DNA from: an uncultured Gallionellaceae bacterium
Lineage (GTDB): Bacteria; Pseudomonadota; Gammaproteobacteria; Burkholderiales; Gallionellaceae
Reading direction: 5' to 3'
Assembly (NCBI GenBank): GCA_903847155.1
Contig: CAINCU010000014.1
Coordinates: 1-64,000, forward strand
Length of the DNA: 64,000 bases
Under the pieces are notes generated by a model. That model did not search any database. It worked only from the letters and a program-made list of their open reading frames with translations, and was not told the DNA's origin. Shown one piece after another: positions 1-8,848 of this stretch (within the stretch, counting starts at the first letter, position 1; each line of letters begins with the position of its first letter). Both the position numbers and the translations under genes were made by a program.

Positions 1-25
1 CCCTCTCCCGCCTGCGGGAGAGGGG
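1..25. repeat. Perfect short palindrome at the window edge
   Basis: Two 11-base arms (CCCTCTCCCGC and its reverse complement) surround a 2-base loop. It lies about 75 bases beyond the end of the DUF1015 gene, so it may end that minus-strand transcript, but there is no clear T-run. A related, less perfect palindrome occurs near 35076-35100, which points to a dispersed intergenic element. Confidence 0.5.
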
Positions 26-100
26 CTATTACTGATTTCAATTTATTATTTGGACGAATCAACAAGCAGATGGGCAGGTAGTCCGCTTGTTTGAACTACA

Positions 101-1342
101 TCAGTCCAGCACGTGCGAAACCAGACCGTCCGCCAGCTTGGGTTCGAACCAGGTGGACTTCGGCGGCATCACTTCGTTGGCATCGGCAACCGCCATCAGA
201 TCTTCCATGCGCGTGGCGAACATGGAGAACGCCACGGCCATGCCGTCGCTGTTCACGCGCTTTTCCAGTTCATGCAAGCCGCGAATGCCGCCGACGAAAT
301 CGATACGCTTGTCGCGGCGCGGATCGTTGATGCCGAGGATAGGCGCGATCAGGTGGTTTTGCAGCAGGCTCACGTCCAGCCGCGCCACCGGGTCGAGGGT
401 CGGAATCAGGTTGGAATTGATCTGCAAGCGAAACCATTGTCCCGGCAGATACAAGCCGAATTCGCCGGGCTGCGCGGGTTTGACGGGCGTGGCACTGGTT
501 TCCACGGAAAAACTTTCGCCGACGCGCATCAGAAACTGCGCGGCATTCATGCCGTTCAAGTCGCACATTACGCGGTTGTAATCCATGATCTTCATCTGGT
601 GGTGGGGGAAGATCACCGACAGAAAATAGTTGTAGCTCTCTTCGCCGTTGTGCGCCGGATTGGCGGCACGGCGAGCAGCGGCCACGCGCGAGGCGGCGGC
701 AGAGCGGTGGTGACCGTCGGCGATGTAGATGGCGTGCATTGCATCAAACGCGGCAGTCAGTTGGCTGATCGCCGTCGCATCGCGGATCACCCAGATGCTA
801 TGGCGGATGCCGTCTTCCGCCGTCACATCGGCATCGGGCGTGCCGCTCGATGCCTTGCTCAAAATCTCATCCACCTGCGGCGCAGCCGGATAGGCCAGCA
901 ACACCGGCCCGGTCTGCGCGTTAATCGCGTCGATCTGGCGCACGCGGTCGTCTTCCTTGTCGGGACGGGTGAATTCATGCTTGCGGATGCGGTTGGTGTT
1001 GTAGTCCGCCACCGAAGCCGCCGCCACCAGACCGGTCTGGCTGTGGTCGCCCATGATCAAACGATACGCGTAATAGCAAGGCGCGGCATCGCGCGCCAAT
1101 ACACCCGCCGCCAACATCTTGTCCAAATTCTCCGCCGCCTTGGCATACACCTCGGCAGCATACGGATCGGTGCCGAGCGGCAGGTCGATCTCCGGCTTGG
1201 AAATATGCAAAAAACTCCATGGCTTGCCCGCTACGCGTACGCGCGCTTCATCGGTGGACAGTACGTCGTAGGGCGGGGCGGCAACTTCAGCAGCACGGGA
1301 TAGTGCGGGACGCAAACCGGCGAATGGGCGAATCAGACTCAA
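101..1342 (-). CDS. DUF1015 family protein
   Basis: A 413-residue protein matching the DUF1015 family. It starts SLIRPFAGLRP and has the conserved 'APPYDV' near residue 23 and an 'ADGHHRSAAA' motif around residue 210. The family has no firmly established biochemical role; some members sit near serine or one-carbon metabolism genes. The start is TTG at 1340-1342, chosen because AAGGAG lies 6 bases upstream and the protein begins at the family's usual N-terminus. It is a single gene with its own upstream gap and no close operon partner. The family assignment is firm and the function is unknown. Confidence 0.85.
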   Translation of the reverse strand: MSLIRPFAGLRPALSRAAEVAAPPYDVLSTDEARVRVAGKPWSFLHISKPEIDLPLGTDPYAAEVYAKAAENLDKMLAAGVLARDAAPCYYAYRLIMGDHSQTGLVAAASVADYNTNRIRKHEFTRPDKEDDRVRQIDAINAQTGPVLLAYPAAPQVDEILSKASSGTPDADVTAEDGIRHSIWVIRDATAISQLTAAFDAMHAIYIADGHHRSAAASRVAAARRAANPAHNGEESYNYFLSVIFPHHQMKIMDYNRVMCDLNGMNAAQFLMRVGESFSVETSATPVKPAQPGEFGLYLPGQWFRLQINSNLIPTLDPVARLDVSLLQNHLIAPILGINDPRRDKRIDFVGGIRGLHELEKRVNSDGMAVAFSMFATRMEDLMAVADANEVMPPKSTWFEPKLADGLVSHVLD

Positions 1343-1464
1343 TTAAAACTCCTTGGTTGAGCGGGATGAAGAAAAACAAGAGCGCTATTTTACCGTTCCG
1401 CCACTATGCGGCCCGGTAAAAAATTTTGGTAGTAACAAGAAATTTCCTATTTCCTAAACAACAT

Positions 1465-1530
1465 CATGTGAAGATGGCCGTCAATAGGCAATCCGCGCTA
1501 TGTATGCGATGGAGATTGCCGTGGATAGGG
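1465..1530. repeat. Dispersed stem-loop repeat, copy A (CGTCAATAGGC family)
   Basis: It contains GAAGATGGCCGTCAATAGGC and then a GCTATGTA...ATGGAGAT block, which it shares with the copy at 11300-11366. It sits in the 234-base gap between the DUF1015 gene and ald. Nothing else was recognised in this gap apart from the DUF1015 ribosome binding site. Confidence 0.55.
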
Positions 1531-1576
1531 GATTGCGGGCAATGTGTGCTTTTAAAATACAACTCAATGACCCGTA

Positions 1577-2689
1577 CTACAGAAAACTCTCGGGCGGCAC
1601 GTAAGCCAGCCCAAACGCATTGGCCACAGCTTTGTAGCTGATCTTTCCCTCCACGATGTTCAGCCCCTGACGCAAGGGGGCACTGTCGCGCAATGCCTGC
1701 TGCCAGCCTTTGTTGGCCAATTGCAGCACGTAGGGAAAGGTGGCGTTGGTGAGCGCGAAAGTGGAAGTGCGCGGCACGCCGCCCGGCATGTTCGCCACCG
1801 CGTAATGCACGATGCCATCCACCGTATAAACCGGGTCCTGATGCGTGGTCGGATGCGTGGTTTCCGTGCAGCCGCCCTGATCCACCGCCACATCCACGAT
1901 GACCGCACCTTCGCGCATTGTTTTCAAATCCGCGCGCAGAATCAGTTTGGGCGCGGTCGCGCCCGGTATCAGTACACCGCCGATGACGAGGTCGGCGCTG
2001 GCGAGTTGCTCCAGCAGGTTGAGGCGGTTGGAATACAGCGTCTGCACGTTGGCAGGCATCACTTCGCCGAGATGGCGCAAGCGCTCCAGCGACACATCCA
2101 GCAGCGTGACCGTCGCGCCCAGCCCCGCCGCCATGCGTGCGGCATTGCTGCCCACCGTACCCGCGCCGAGGACGACCACGTGCGCCGGAGCCACACCTGG
2201 CACGCCGCCCAGCAGCACGCCGCGCCCGCCATATTGCTTCTCCAGATATTTCGCGCCTTCCTGCACCGCCATGCGCCCGGCTACTTCCGACATCGGCGTG
2301 AGCAGCGGCAAATCGCCTCGGGGCAGTTGCACGGTTTCGTAAGCGATGCAGGTCGCGCCGGAAGCCAGATGCGCCAAGGTCAACTCACGGTCGGCTGCAA
2401 AATGAAAATAGGTGAAGATGGTTTGGTCGGCACGCATGCGCGGCCATTCGGCGCGTATCGGCTCTTTGACCTTGACGATCAGATCGGCGGCTTGCCAAAC
2501 GGCATCAGCGTCCGCCGCGATGTTCGCCCCGGCCTGCACATACTGCGCGTCGCTGATACCGCTGCCCAGCCCGGCACCCGTTTCCACCCACACCGCATGC
2601 CCTGCGGCAACCAGCGCGGCAGCACCCGCCGGCACCAAAGCAACGCGGTTCTCATCCGGCTTGATCTCTTTCGGAATCCCGATTTTCAT
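1577..2689 (-). CDS. ald: Alanine dehydrogenase
   Basis: A 370-residue protein of the usual length for NAD-dependent L-alanine dehydrogenase, which interconverts alanine and pyruvate plus ammonia. The N-terminus MKIGIPKEIKPDENRVAL is characteristic of the Ald/PNT family. A Rossmann motif (VVLGAGTVGSNAA) lies around residue 170, and an 'ANMPGGVPRTST' signature of Ald lies near residue 300. The gene stands alone, with the DUF1015 gene downstream and a divergent toxin-antitoxin-like operon upstream. The cytoplasmic enzyme probably feeds alanine and ammonia balance together with the aminotransferase at 21.9 kb. Confidence 0.95.
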   Translation of the reverse strand: MKIGIPKEIKPDENRVALVPAGAAALVAAGHAVWVETGAGLGSGISDAQYVQAGANIAADADAVWQAADLIVKVKEPIRAEWPRMRADQTIFTYFHFAADRELTLAHLASGATCIAYETVQLPRGDLPLLTPMSEVAGRMAVQEGAKYLEKQYGGRGVLLGGVPGVAPAHVVVLGAGTVGSNAARMAAGLGATVTLLDVSLERLRHLGEVMPANVQTLYSNRLNLLEQLASADLVIGGVLIPGATAPKLILRADLKTMREGAVIVDVAVDQGGCTETTHPTTHQDPVYTVDGIVHYAVANMPGGVPRTSTFALTNATFPYVLQLANKGWQQALRDSAPLRQGLNIVEGKISYKAVANAFGLAYVPPESFL

Positions 2690-2882
2690 GTGCGTCCTTA
2701 TTAAACAAAACCCGGTTTTATCCGCAGATTACTACAGATTTTCGTGGATTAAACGGTATGCAATTGGGGATTGTTGTCTCATGCGATGAAAACTAGTGCG
2801 CAGGCGAGCAAATTGGTATGCGTCTTGACTGCAAAGTTGAATCCTCCTATCGTTTGGCTATCAACCTTTTAAGGAATAAGTC

Positions 2883-3113
2883 ATGTCAGCCAAACTTGCA
2901 GAACTACAGACACAGGCCAAACAGCTTGGCGCGGAAGAACGTGCGCAACTCGCCAGTTTTCTGCTTGAAACGCTGGAGCCGACCGATAGCGGCGATGTCA
3001 GCCAAGCATGGGAAACCGAGATCAAAGCGCGCTGGGCTGAGATAGAGCGTGGAGATGTTGAATTGATACCTGCTACAGAAGTATTTGCCGACATCCGCCG
3101 CAAGCTTTCGTGA
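2883..3113 (+). CDS. Addiction module antitoxin component (TIGR02574-like)
   Basis: A 76-residue acidic helical protein that begins with a heptad-like stretch (AELQTQAKQLGAEERAQLASFLLETLE). It has the 'W..EI..R..EI..G....I...EVF' pattern of putative addiction-module components paired with ParE/RelE toxins. AAGGA lies upstream of the ATG. Its stop overlaps the start of the toxin gene by 4 bases (GTGA), so translation is probably coupled. It is expected to bind and neutralise the downstream toxin and to repress the operon; this is inferred from the family. Confidence 0.85.
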   Translation: MSAKLAELQTQAKQLGAEERAQLASFLLETLEPTDSGDVSQAWETEIKARWAEIERGDVELIPATEVFADIRRKLS

Positions 3114-3403
3114 ACCAACCGCAGTTCCATCCCAAGGCGCGTGCCGAATTTGAAAAATCGGCACTGTTTTATGATGGGAAGTTTCCCGGTCTTGGTTTGG
3201 AATTCGCCATCGAAGTACAAGCCGCAGTTGCATTTTCGTTTTCTCATCCAGAAGCTGGCGCGCCTATTGCCGATGGATTCCGCCGCGTAGTTGTGCGCCG
3301 CTTTCCGTACTCAGTCATCTATCGCAGCAAAGGTGAACGCATCTACATCATTGCCGTAGCCCACCAGCGGCGACATCCGAATTATTGGAATGATCGGGCG
3401 TGA
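3110..3403 (+). CDS. RelE/ParE family toxin
   Basis: A 97-residue protein of ParE/RelE type. It has the N-terminal pattern 'FHPKARAEFEKSALFYDGKFPGLGLEF' and the core 'RRVVVRRFPYSVIYRSKGERIYIIAVAHQRRHPNYW', which is typical of ParE toxins. It starts with GTG inside the antitoxin gene. By family, the target is either DNA gyrase (ParE) or ribosome-bound mRNA (RelE); sequence alone does not decide. The C-terminal 'H.RR.P.YW' favours the ParE branch. Confidence 0.88.
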   Translation: MNQPQFHPKARAEFEKSALFYDGKFPGLGLEFAIEVQAAVAFSFSHPEAGAPIADGFRRVVVRRFPYSVIYRSKGERIYIIAVAHQRRHPNYWNDRA

Positions 3404-3489
3404 GCAAGAAAAATAAACGTGATGCTGACCCGTTTAACGGAATGTTTGGCGATATTGAAAATAAATCGTGGTACATCCCCGATTATTAG
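3400..3489 (+). CDS. Possible 29-residue peptide coupled to the toxin gene
   Basis: A GTG-initiated reading frame overlaps the last bases of the toxin gene in the same GTGA arrangement used between antitoxin and toxin. It encodes a short hydrophilic peptide (starts SKKNKRDADPF, ends SWYIPDY). It is followed by a perfect hairpin at 3499-3518. No homolog is recognised. It could be a real third member or a chance frame after the toxin stop. Confidence 0.3.
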   Translation: MSKKNKRDADPFNGMFGDIENKSWYIPDY

Positions 3490-3498
3490 AAAACGGAA

Positions 3499-3518
3499 AC
3501 GGCAGCTTGCGCTGCCGT
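3499..3518 (+). terminator. Hairpin after the toxin-antitoxin operon
   Basis: ACGGCAGC pairs with GCTGCCGT across a TTGC loop. No strong T-run follows, so it is a weak intrinsic terminator or an RNA 3'-end stabiliser. Confidence 0.4.
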
Positions 3519-3576
3519 CGGGGTTACTTACTCGCTTGACACTGGGCGGCTAATGGGTGTTCCCTATTATTTAGAT

Positions 3577-3924
3577 TTACTTGCTTTGAAGACAATTTTC
3601 TGGCCTGCCATTATATTTCCAGTCAATTATTGTGCCCGCATTTTTCTCAACTACAAAAATAAACCTGCATTTTTCTTTCTCAGAAGTAAACAAAACTAAC
3701 TTATCTTTAAAAGAGTACTCCATTACACCAGAACGGACTTCCTGCATGTTTTCCAATGTAACTCCAGATGTTGGCTTGAGGTAGCCGCTAATATTCTCGT
3801 GCTGGCTAACATCCATATCCATCTGATGCACAAATCTTTGCATTGCTTCACTATGAACTCCTGCACATGCCGAAGCCAAAAATAAAAACGGGATGTATAA
3901 GCTTGCAACTTGTTCTATTTTCAT
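3577..3924 (-). CDS. Hypothetical exported or lipid-anchored protein
   Basis: A 115-residue protein not recognised from any named family. The N-terminus (MKIEQVASLYIPFLFLASAC) is a hydrophobic signal ending in a cysteine at residue 20, in a lipobox-like context (ASAC), so it may be a small lipoprotein. The mature part is hydrophilic and has two further cysteines near the end (one in KCRF, one in ENC) that could pair outside the cytoplasm. Its A+T content is higher than that of its neighbours, suggesting later acquisition. No clear ribosome binding site is visible. Confidence 0.5.
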   Translation of the reverse strand: MKIEQVASLYIPFLFLASACAGVHSEAMQRFVHQMDMDVSQHENISGYLKPTSGVTLENMQEVRSGVMEYSFKDKLVLFTSEKEKCRFIFVVEKNAGTIIDWKYNGRPENCLQSK

Positions 3925-3999
3925 AATTAAGGTACTACCTGAATCAATGGAGTCGTACTCGATTGAAATGAGGAAGCGAGCGCGTTCTGTGCAAACTAC

Positions 4000-4248
4000 T
4001 CAAACCGCTTCCAAAGTGCGGCAAGTTTCATACAGACGTGCAGGCGACAGCTCCAGCCCATTCGGCCAGCACAGAGCGCCAGCATCAATGAAAAACCGTT
4101 TGAAATAATTTTCGTCACGTAGCGGTTCAAGCAACGAGCCGGTTCGTTGTAATAGGACGCGACCGTCAAATACACCTTCTTTGCCATCCGAAAAATCTAC
4201 GGCAATTTGAAAGTCATTCAGGTAACGCGCTTTAAATAATTTAATCAT
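4000..4248 (-). CDS. DUF2442 domain protein
   Basis: An 82-residue protein with the DUF2442 pattern: 'F.A.YL.DF.I.VDFSDGKEGVFD' early and 'WPNGLELSPARLYE' at the C-terminus. The start ATG at 4246-4248 follows GGGAG and overlaps the end of the upstream DUF4160 gene by 8 bases, indicating coupled translation. DUF4160 and DUF2442 genes often occur as adjacent pairs and have been proposed as toxin-antitoxin-like modules; DUF2442 would be the antitoxin-like partner. The function is inferred only from this pairing. Confidence 0.8.
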   Translation of the reverse strand: MIKLFKARYLNDFQIAVDFSDGKEGVFDGRVLLQRTGSLLEPLRDENYFKRFFIDAGALCWPNGLELSPARLYETCRTLEAV

Positions 4249-4510
4249 CTTGGTCTGCTCCCGGAATACGTTCCATCGGTTCAAAGTGCTGGCTTCTTTC
4301 CCAGTTCGCCATCAGTTCCTGCTGGTGGCGCAAGCACCATTCTTTGACGATTGCTGCGGCTTTGTTGGGAAGCCGTCCTTCTTTGATTTCGCCTGTCTGG
4401 ATATTGACCAACGCTTCGAATCCTTGATATTCGACGTGAATGTGAGGCGGCGGATGGTCGTCGTGCCACATGCGGACGATGATGCCGAAGAACACGGACA
4501 GGATAGGCAC
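4241..4510 (-). CDS. DUF4160 domain protein
   Basis: An 89-residue protein with the DUF4160 signature 'PILSVFFGIIVRMWHDDHPPPHIHVEYQ', followed by 'G.I..G.LP.KA...V.EW...H..EL..NW'. The start is taken as GTG at 4508-4510 because AAAGGAAC lies 7 bases upstream and the conserved domain begins right there; the frame stays open further upstream to about 4576. It is followed with overlap by a DUF2442 gene. The catalytic or toxic activity of DUF4160 is not established. Confidence 0.8.
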   Translation of the reverse strand: MPILSVFFGIIVRMWHDDHPPPHIHVEYQGFEALVNIQTGEIKEGRLPNKAAAIVKEWCLRHQQELMANWERSQHFEPMERIPGADQDD

Positions 4511-4588
4511 GGTCAGTTCCTTTAGGGTTTGTCTCGCTGTGATTATGTGCCATAGGCATTGTGCCTGCAACGACACAGTTTGCTAGAA

Positions 4589-7500
4589 CTACTTCAACTC
4601 CCCAAAGAAATTCCTGATCGCCAGCACCCGCTGCTGCAAATCCCCGTATTTCAATTCGATCTTCAGCTTGTCCTGCCCCGCCATTTTGATGTGGCGTTTG
4701 CTTTGGATCAGGGTGATGACTTTCATCGGGTCGATGGGCGGGTTGGGCACGAACTGCATGGTGATGGCCTCAGATGAAGCGTCCACTTTGCTGATGCCCA
4801 GCGGCTTGGCCATGATGCGCAGACGGTGGCTGTCTAGCAATGTCTGTGCGGGTTCGGGCAGCAGGCCGAAGCGGTCGATCAATTCCTGATGCATGTCGTC
4901 CAAATCTTCTTGCGTGTTGCAGCTGGCGAGGCGTTTGTAGATGACCAGCCGCTGGTGGATGTCGCCGCAATAGTCGCTCGGCAGCAGCGCGGGAGTGTGC
5001 AGGTTGATCTCGGTGGTCACGCCCAGCGGGTGCGTCATGTCCGGTTCTTTGCCTTGTCTGAGCGAAGAGATGGCGGCGCTCAGCATGTCGTTGTAGAGCG
5101 AGAAGCCGATTTCCTGCATCTCGCCGCTTTGCGATTCGCCCAGCACTTCGCCCGCGCCGCGAATTTCCAGATCGTGCATGGCGAGGAAGAAACCGCTGCC
5201 CAGTTGTTCCATGGCCTGAATCGCTTCCAGCCGCTTCTTCGCCTGTGCGGTGAGGCCGTCCATGCTGTCCACCAGCAGATAAGCATAAGCTTGGTGGTGC
5301 GAGCGTCCGACGCGGCCGCGTAACTGGTGCAACTGCGCGAGGCCGAAGCGGTCGGCGCGGTTCATGATGATGGTGTTGGCCGTCGGTACGTCAATGCCAG
5401 TTTCAATAATCGTGGAGCACAGCAGCACGTTGAAACGCTGGTGGGTGAAGTCGCGCATCACCGCTTCCAGATCGCGTTCGCCCATCTGGCCGTGTGCCAC
5501 GCGGATGCGCGCTTCCGGCAGCAGCGTCTCCAGCTTCTCCAGCATGTTGCCGATGGTATCGACTTCGTTGTGCAGGAAATACACCTGCCCGCCGCGTTTG
5601 AGTTCACGCAGCACGGCTTCGCGGATGACGCCCTGACTGAAGCTGCTGACGAAGGTCTTGATCGACAGGCGGCGCTGCGGCGCGGTGGCGATGATCGAGA
5701 AATCGCGCAGGCCTTCCAGCGACATCGCCAGCGTGCGCGGGATGGGCGTGGCGGTGAGCGTGAGCACATCCACTTCTGCGCGTAGCGCTTTCAACTTTTC
5801 TTTTTGCTGCACACCGAAGCGATGCTCTTCGTCGAGAATCACCAAGCCGAGGTTGTGGAACTTCACGTCTTTCTGGATCAGCTTGTGCGTGCCGATCACG
5901 ATGTCCAGCTTGCCGTCCGCCAAATCCTTCAACGATTGCGTCACTTCCTTGGCAGAGCGGAAGCGCGACAACTCGGCGATCTTGATCGGCCAATCGGCGA
6001 AGCGGGTGGAGAAATTCTGGAAGTGTTGTTCGGCCAGCAGCGTGGTGGGCACTAGCACCGCCACTTGCTTGCCGTCCATCACCGCGACGAACGCGGCGCG
6101 CAACGCCACTTCGGTCTTGCCGAAGCCCACGTCGCCGCAAATGAGCCTGTCCATCGGCTTGCCGGATTGCAGATCGAGCAGCACCGCTTCGATGGCGGCG
6201 GCCTGGTCGGCGGTCTCTTCAAAACCGAAACCGGCGGCGAACGCTTCGTAGTCGTGGTAAGTGAGCTTGAACGCGTGGCCTTTGCGAATGGCGCGCTGGG
6301 CGTAGATGTTCAGCAACTCGGCGGCGGTGTCGCGCACTTGCTGCATGGCGCGGCGCTTGGCCTTGTCCCAAGTGCCGCTGCCCAGCTTGTGCAAGGGCGC
6401 GGCTTCCGGTGCGCCGCCGCTGTAACGGCTGATGACATGCAGTTGCGACACCGGCACATACAGCTTGTCCTCGCCCGCATATTCCAGCAGCAGAAATTCG
6501 TTCTCGCCTTCGCCCAGATCAAGATTCACCAGACCGCGATAACGCGCGATGCCATGCTGCTCATGCACCACCGGATCGCCGGTTTTGAGCTCGGACAGAT
6601 CGCGCAACATGCCTTCCACGTTGCTCTTCTTTGCTATGCGATTGGCGCGGCTGCGCGGTTGTGCGGCGTAGAGTTCGGTTTCGGTGACGATGGAAAGATT
6701 TTCATCCGGCAGCGCAAAGCCGATCTGCAACGGACCGACGCCAAGCATGAATTTTTCTTGGCTGGCGAGGAAGGTTGCATAGTCTTCGCACACGGCAGGC
6801 AAAAGGCCGTATTCCTTCAGGTAGCCGGACATGATCTCGCGCCGACCCAGGCTTTCGGCGAGCAGTAGCGTGCGGCCTTTATAAGCGCGCAGAAAATCTT
6901 CGAATTTTTGCGTGGGGATTTCGGCGCGGCGGTCAACGGCGATAGGAGGGATGATGCTGGTGGGGCAGGGGGTTAGATTTTTCGGTGTGCCTTTAACCGG
7001 TTCATTATCAAGCCGTTCGTGCTGAGCTTGTCGAAGCATGGACGGCGATGCACCATGCCCTTCGACGGGCTCAGGGCGAACGGGTGATTGAACGATGTCC
7101 ACCCGCGCAAACTCTTTCACCCGAATAAAAAACTGCTCCCCATCCAGAAACAATTCCTTGGTTTCCAGCAACGGATGCTGCGGATCACCGCGCAATAAGT
7201 TGTAGCGCGAAGCCGCATCCTTGCCGAATGAAGTAATGGCCTCATCCACATCGTGATGCAAACACAGCGTGGCATCTTTGGGCAGGTAATCGAACAGCGT
7301 CGCAGTCTGCTCGAAGAACAGCGGCAGGTAATACTCGATGCCCGCCGGGGCGATGCCTTTGCTTATGTCTTTGTAGATGCGCGATTTGGATGGGTCACCC
7401 TCGAAGCGGTCGCGGAAGCTCTGGCGGAAGCGCGCTTGTCCGGCATCGTCCATCGGGAACTCGCGCGCGGGCAGCAAGCGTATCTCCGGCACGGGATACA

Positions 7501-8086
7501 GGGTGCGCTGGGTGTCCACGTCAAAGGTGGAAATGGTTTCGATCTCGTCGTCGAACAAGTCGATGCGATACGGCAGCAGGCTGCCCATGGCGAACAAGTC
7601 GATGATGCCGCCGCGCACGCAGTATTCGCCGGGGGTGAGTACCTGCTGCACATGGCTGTAACCGGCCAGCGTCATCTGCTGGCGGAAGGCATCGAGATTC
7701 AGCGTCTCGCCTTTTTTCAGGAAGAAGGTGTAAGCCGCCAAGTACGACACCGGCGGCAGCGGATACAGCGCGGTGGTGATTGGCACCACCACTACATCGC
7801 AGGCATTGCTGCGGATATGGTGCAGCGTGGCGAGGCGCTCGGAGATCAAGTCCTGATGCGGCGAGAACTGGTCATAAGGCAGCGTCTCCCAGTCCGGCAG
7901 CAGATGCACACGCAACTTGGGATCGAAGAACGGAATTTCCTCCACCAGCCGCTGCGCCTCCAGCGCATTGGCGGCGATGACCACCAGCGGCGAATGGGTG
8001 GTGGCGTATTGTGCCAGTGCCAGCGCGTCGGACGAGCCTTGCAGATTGGTGTAGCGCGGGCGGGAATGGGTAGATGAGAAAAGCAC
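4589..8086 (-). CDS. mfd: Transcription-repair coupling factor Mfd
   Basis: About 1165 residues, close to the family length once an in-frame insert is subtracted. Mfd is a DNA translocase that removes stalled RNA polymerase at lesions and recruits UvrA. The UvrB-homology region is N-terminal, the RNA polymerase-interacting domain begins near 'LKTGDPVVHEQHGIARY', Walker A (GDVGFGKTEVALR) lies near residue 650, and DEEH box, TATPIPRT and the QLRGRVGRS motif follow. The GTG at 8084-8086 is preferred as start because the longer frame (TTG at 8125) would run through a TATAAT box at 8112-8117. A REP-type palindromic pair at about 7012-7083 adds about 25 residues in frame. It is divergent from ispD. 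Confidence 0.95.
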   Translation of the reverse strand: MLFSSTHSRPRYTNLQGSSDALALAQYATTHSPLVVIAANALEAQRLVEEIPFFDPKLRVHLLPDWETLPYDQFSPHQDLISERLATLHHIRSNACDVVVVPITTALYPLPPVSYLAAYTFFLKKGETLNLDAFRQQMTLAGYSHVQQVLTPGEYCVRGGIIDLFAMGSLLPYRIDLFDDEIETISTFDVDTQRTLYPVPEIRLLPAREFPMDDAGQARFRQSFRDRFEGDPSKSRIYKDISKGIAPAGIEYYLPLFFEQTATLFDYLPKDATLCLHHDVDEAITSFGKDAASRYNLLRGDPQHPLLETKELFLDGEQFFIRVKEFARVDIVQSPVRPEPVEGHGASPSMLRQAQHERLDNEPVKGTPKNLTPCPTSIIPPIAVDRRAEIPTQKFEDFLRAYKGRTLLLAESLGRREIMSGYLKEYGLLPAVCEDYATFLASQEKFMLGVGPLQIGFALPDENLSIVTETELYAAQPRSRANRIAKKSNVEGMLRDLSELKTGDPVVHEQHGIARYRGLVNLDLGEGENEFLLLEYAGEDKLYVPVSQLHVISRYSGGAPEAAPLHKLGSGTWDKAKRRAMQQVRDTAAELLNIYAQRAIRKGHAFKLTYHDYEAFAAGFGFEETADQAAAIEAVLLDLQSGKPMDRLICGDVGFGKTEVALRAAFVAVMDGKQVAVLVPTTLLAEQHFQNFSTRFADWPIKIAELSRFRSAKEVTQSLKDLADGKLDIVIGTHKLIQKDVKFHNLGLVILDEEHRFGVQQKEKLKALRAEVDVLTLTATPIPRTLAMSLEGLRDFSIIATAPQRRLSIKTFVSSFSQGVIREAVLRELKRGGQVYFLHNEVDTIGNMLEKLETLLPEARIRVAHGQMGERDLEAVMRDFTHQRFNVLLCSTIIETGIDVPTANTIIMNRADRFGLAQLHQLRGRVGRSHHQAYAYLLVDSMDGLTAQAKKRLEAIQAMEQLGSGFFLAMHDLEIRGAGEVLGESQSGEMQEIGFSLYNDMLSAAISSLRQGKEPDMTHPLGVTTEINLHTPALLPSDYCGDIHQRLVIYKRLASCNTQEDLDDMHQELIDRFGLLPEPAQTLLDSHRLRIMAKPLGISKVDASSEAITMQFVPNPPIDPMKVITLIQSKRHIKMAGQDKLKIELKYGDLQQRVLAIRNFFGELK
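7012..7083. repeat. REP/BIME-type palindromic pair inside mfd
   Basis: Two inverted REP-like units face each other: CCGTTCGTGCTGAGCTTGTC at the left and the complement of CCGTTCGCCCTGAGCCCGTC at the right. Such pairs are normally intergenic. Here the element is translated, giving the recognisable 'RPEPVEG' and 'LRQAQHERL' peptide stretches in Mfd without breaking the frame. Confidence 0.85.
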
Positions 8087-8153
8087 GGTGAACTGCCTGA
8101 AACAAAGGCGCGCATTATAAGCCAAGCAAAGTGCTTTCCTTTACAATCACGCC

Positions 8154-8834
8154 ATGTCTGAATTCCACGCTTTAGTCCCCGCCGCCGGTTTCGGCGCACG
8201 CATGGGCAACGAGTTGCCCAAGCAATATCTCGATCTGGCCGGCAGGCCGATGATCTGGCACGCGCTTTCCACACTGAGTGCCTGTGCCGACATCAAAACC
8301 GTGTTCGTGGTGTTGGCTCCCGATGATAAATATTTCGTGCGTTACGATTGGTCGCACTGTGCGGGCAAGCTGGAAACCCTGTATTGCGGCGGCGAAACGC
8401 GCGCCGAAAGCGTGACCAACGGCTTGCTGGCATCGGAACTGGAGCCGGACGATTGGGTGCTGGTACATGATGCGGCGCGGCCTTGTCTGACGCAGCATCT
8501 GTTGTCGCGCATGATCGCCGAACTGCGCGACGACCCGGTGGGCGGCATTCTCGCGGTGCCGGTGGCGGACACGCTGAAGCGCGCCGATGCGCAACAGCGC
8601 ATCGCGCATACCGAGCCGCGCGAAGGTTTGTGGCAGGCGCAGACCCCGCAGATGTTCCGCGCCGGAATGCTGGCGGAAGCGCTGGCGCTGTGCAAACACG
8701 TCACCGACGAAGCTTCGGCCATCGAAGCGCTGGGACTGCACCCGAAGCTGGTGGCAAGCGACAGCAGCAATTTCAAAGTGACCTATCCGCAGGACATCGA
8801 GTTGGCAGAGTTGCTGCTAAATAAAAACAAGTAG
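8154..8834 (+). CDS. ispD: 2-C-methyl-D-erythritol 4-phosphate cytidylyltransferase
   Basis: A 226-residue protein of the IspD family, which joins CTP and methylerythritol phosphate in the non-mevalonate isoprenoid pathway. The nucleotide-binding N-terminus '[27 protein letters not shown]' and the 'VHDAARPC' motif near residue 105 are clear. A TACAAT box about 10 bases before the ATG suggests a very short leader. It is followed 14 bases later by ispF, which acts two steps later in the same pathway. Confidence 0.97.
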   Translation: MSEFHALVPAAGFGARMGNELPKQYLDLAGRPMIWHALSTLSACADIKTVFVVLAPDDKYFVRYDWSHCAGKLETLYCGGETRAESVTNGLLASELEPDDWVLVHDAARPCLTQHLLSRMIAELRDDPVGGILAVPVADTLKRADAQQRIAHTEPREGLWQAQTPQMFRAGMLAEALALCKHVTDEASAIEALGLHPKLVASDSSNFKVTYPQDIELAELLLNKNK

Positions 8835-8848
8835 GGTGGGGAAAGAAA

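Noticed and set aside
137-150. GGTTCGAACC resembling a tRNA T-loop
   Set aside because: It lies inside the DUF1015 gene with no acceptor or anticodon stem around it.
113-1303. Long plus-strand open frame opposite the DUF1015 gene
   Set aside because: It mirrors codon positions of the minus-strand gene, has low-complexity His/Arg-rich composition and no recognisable domain.
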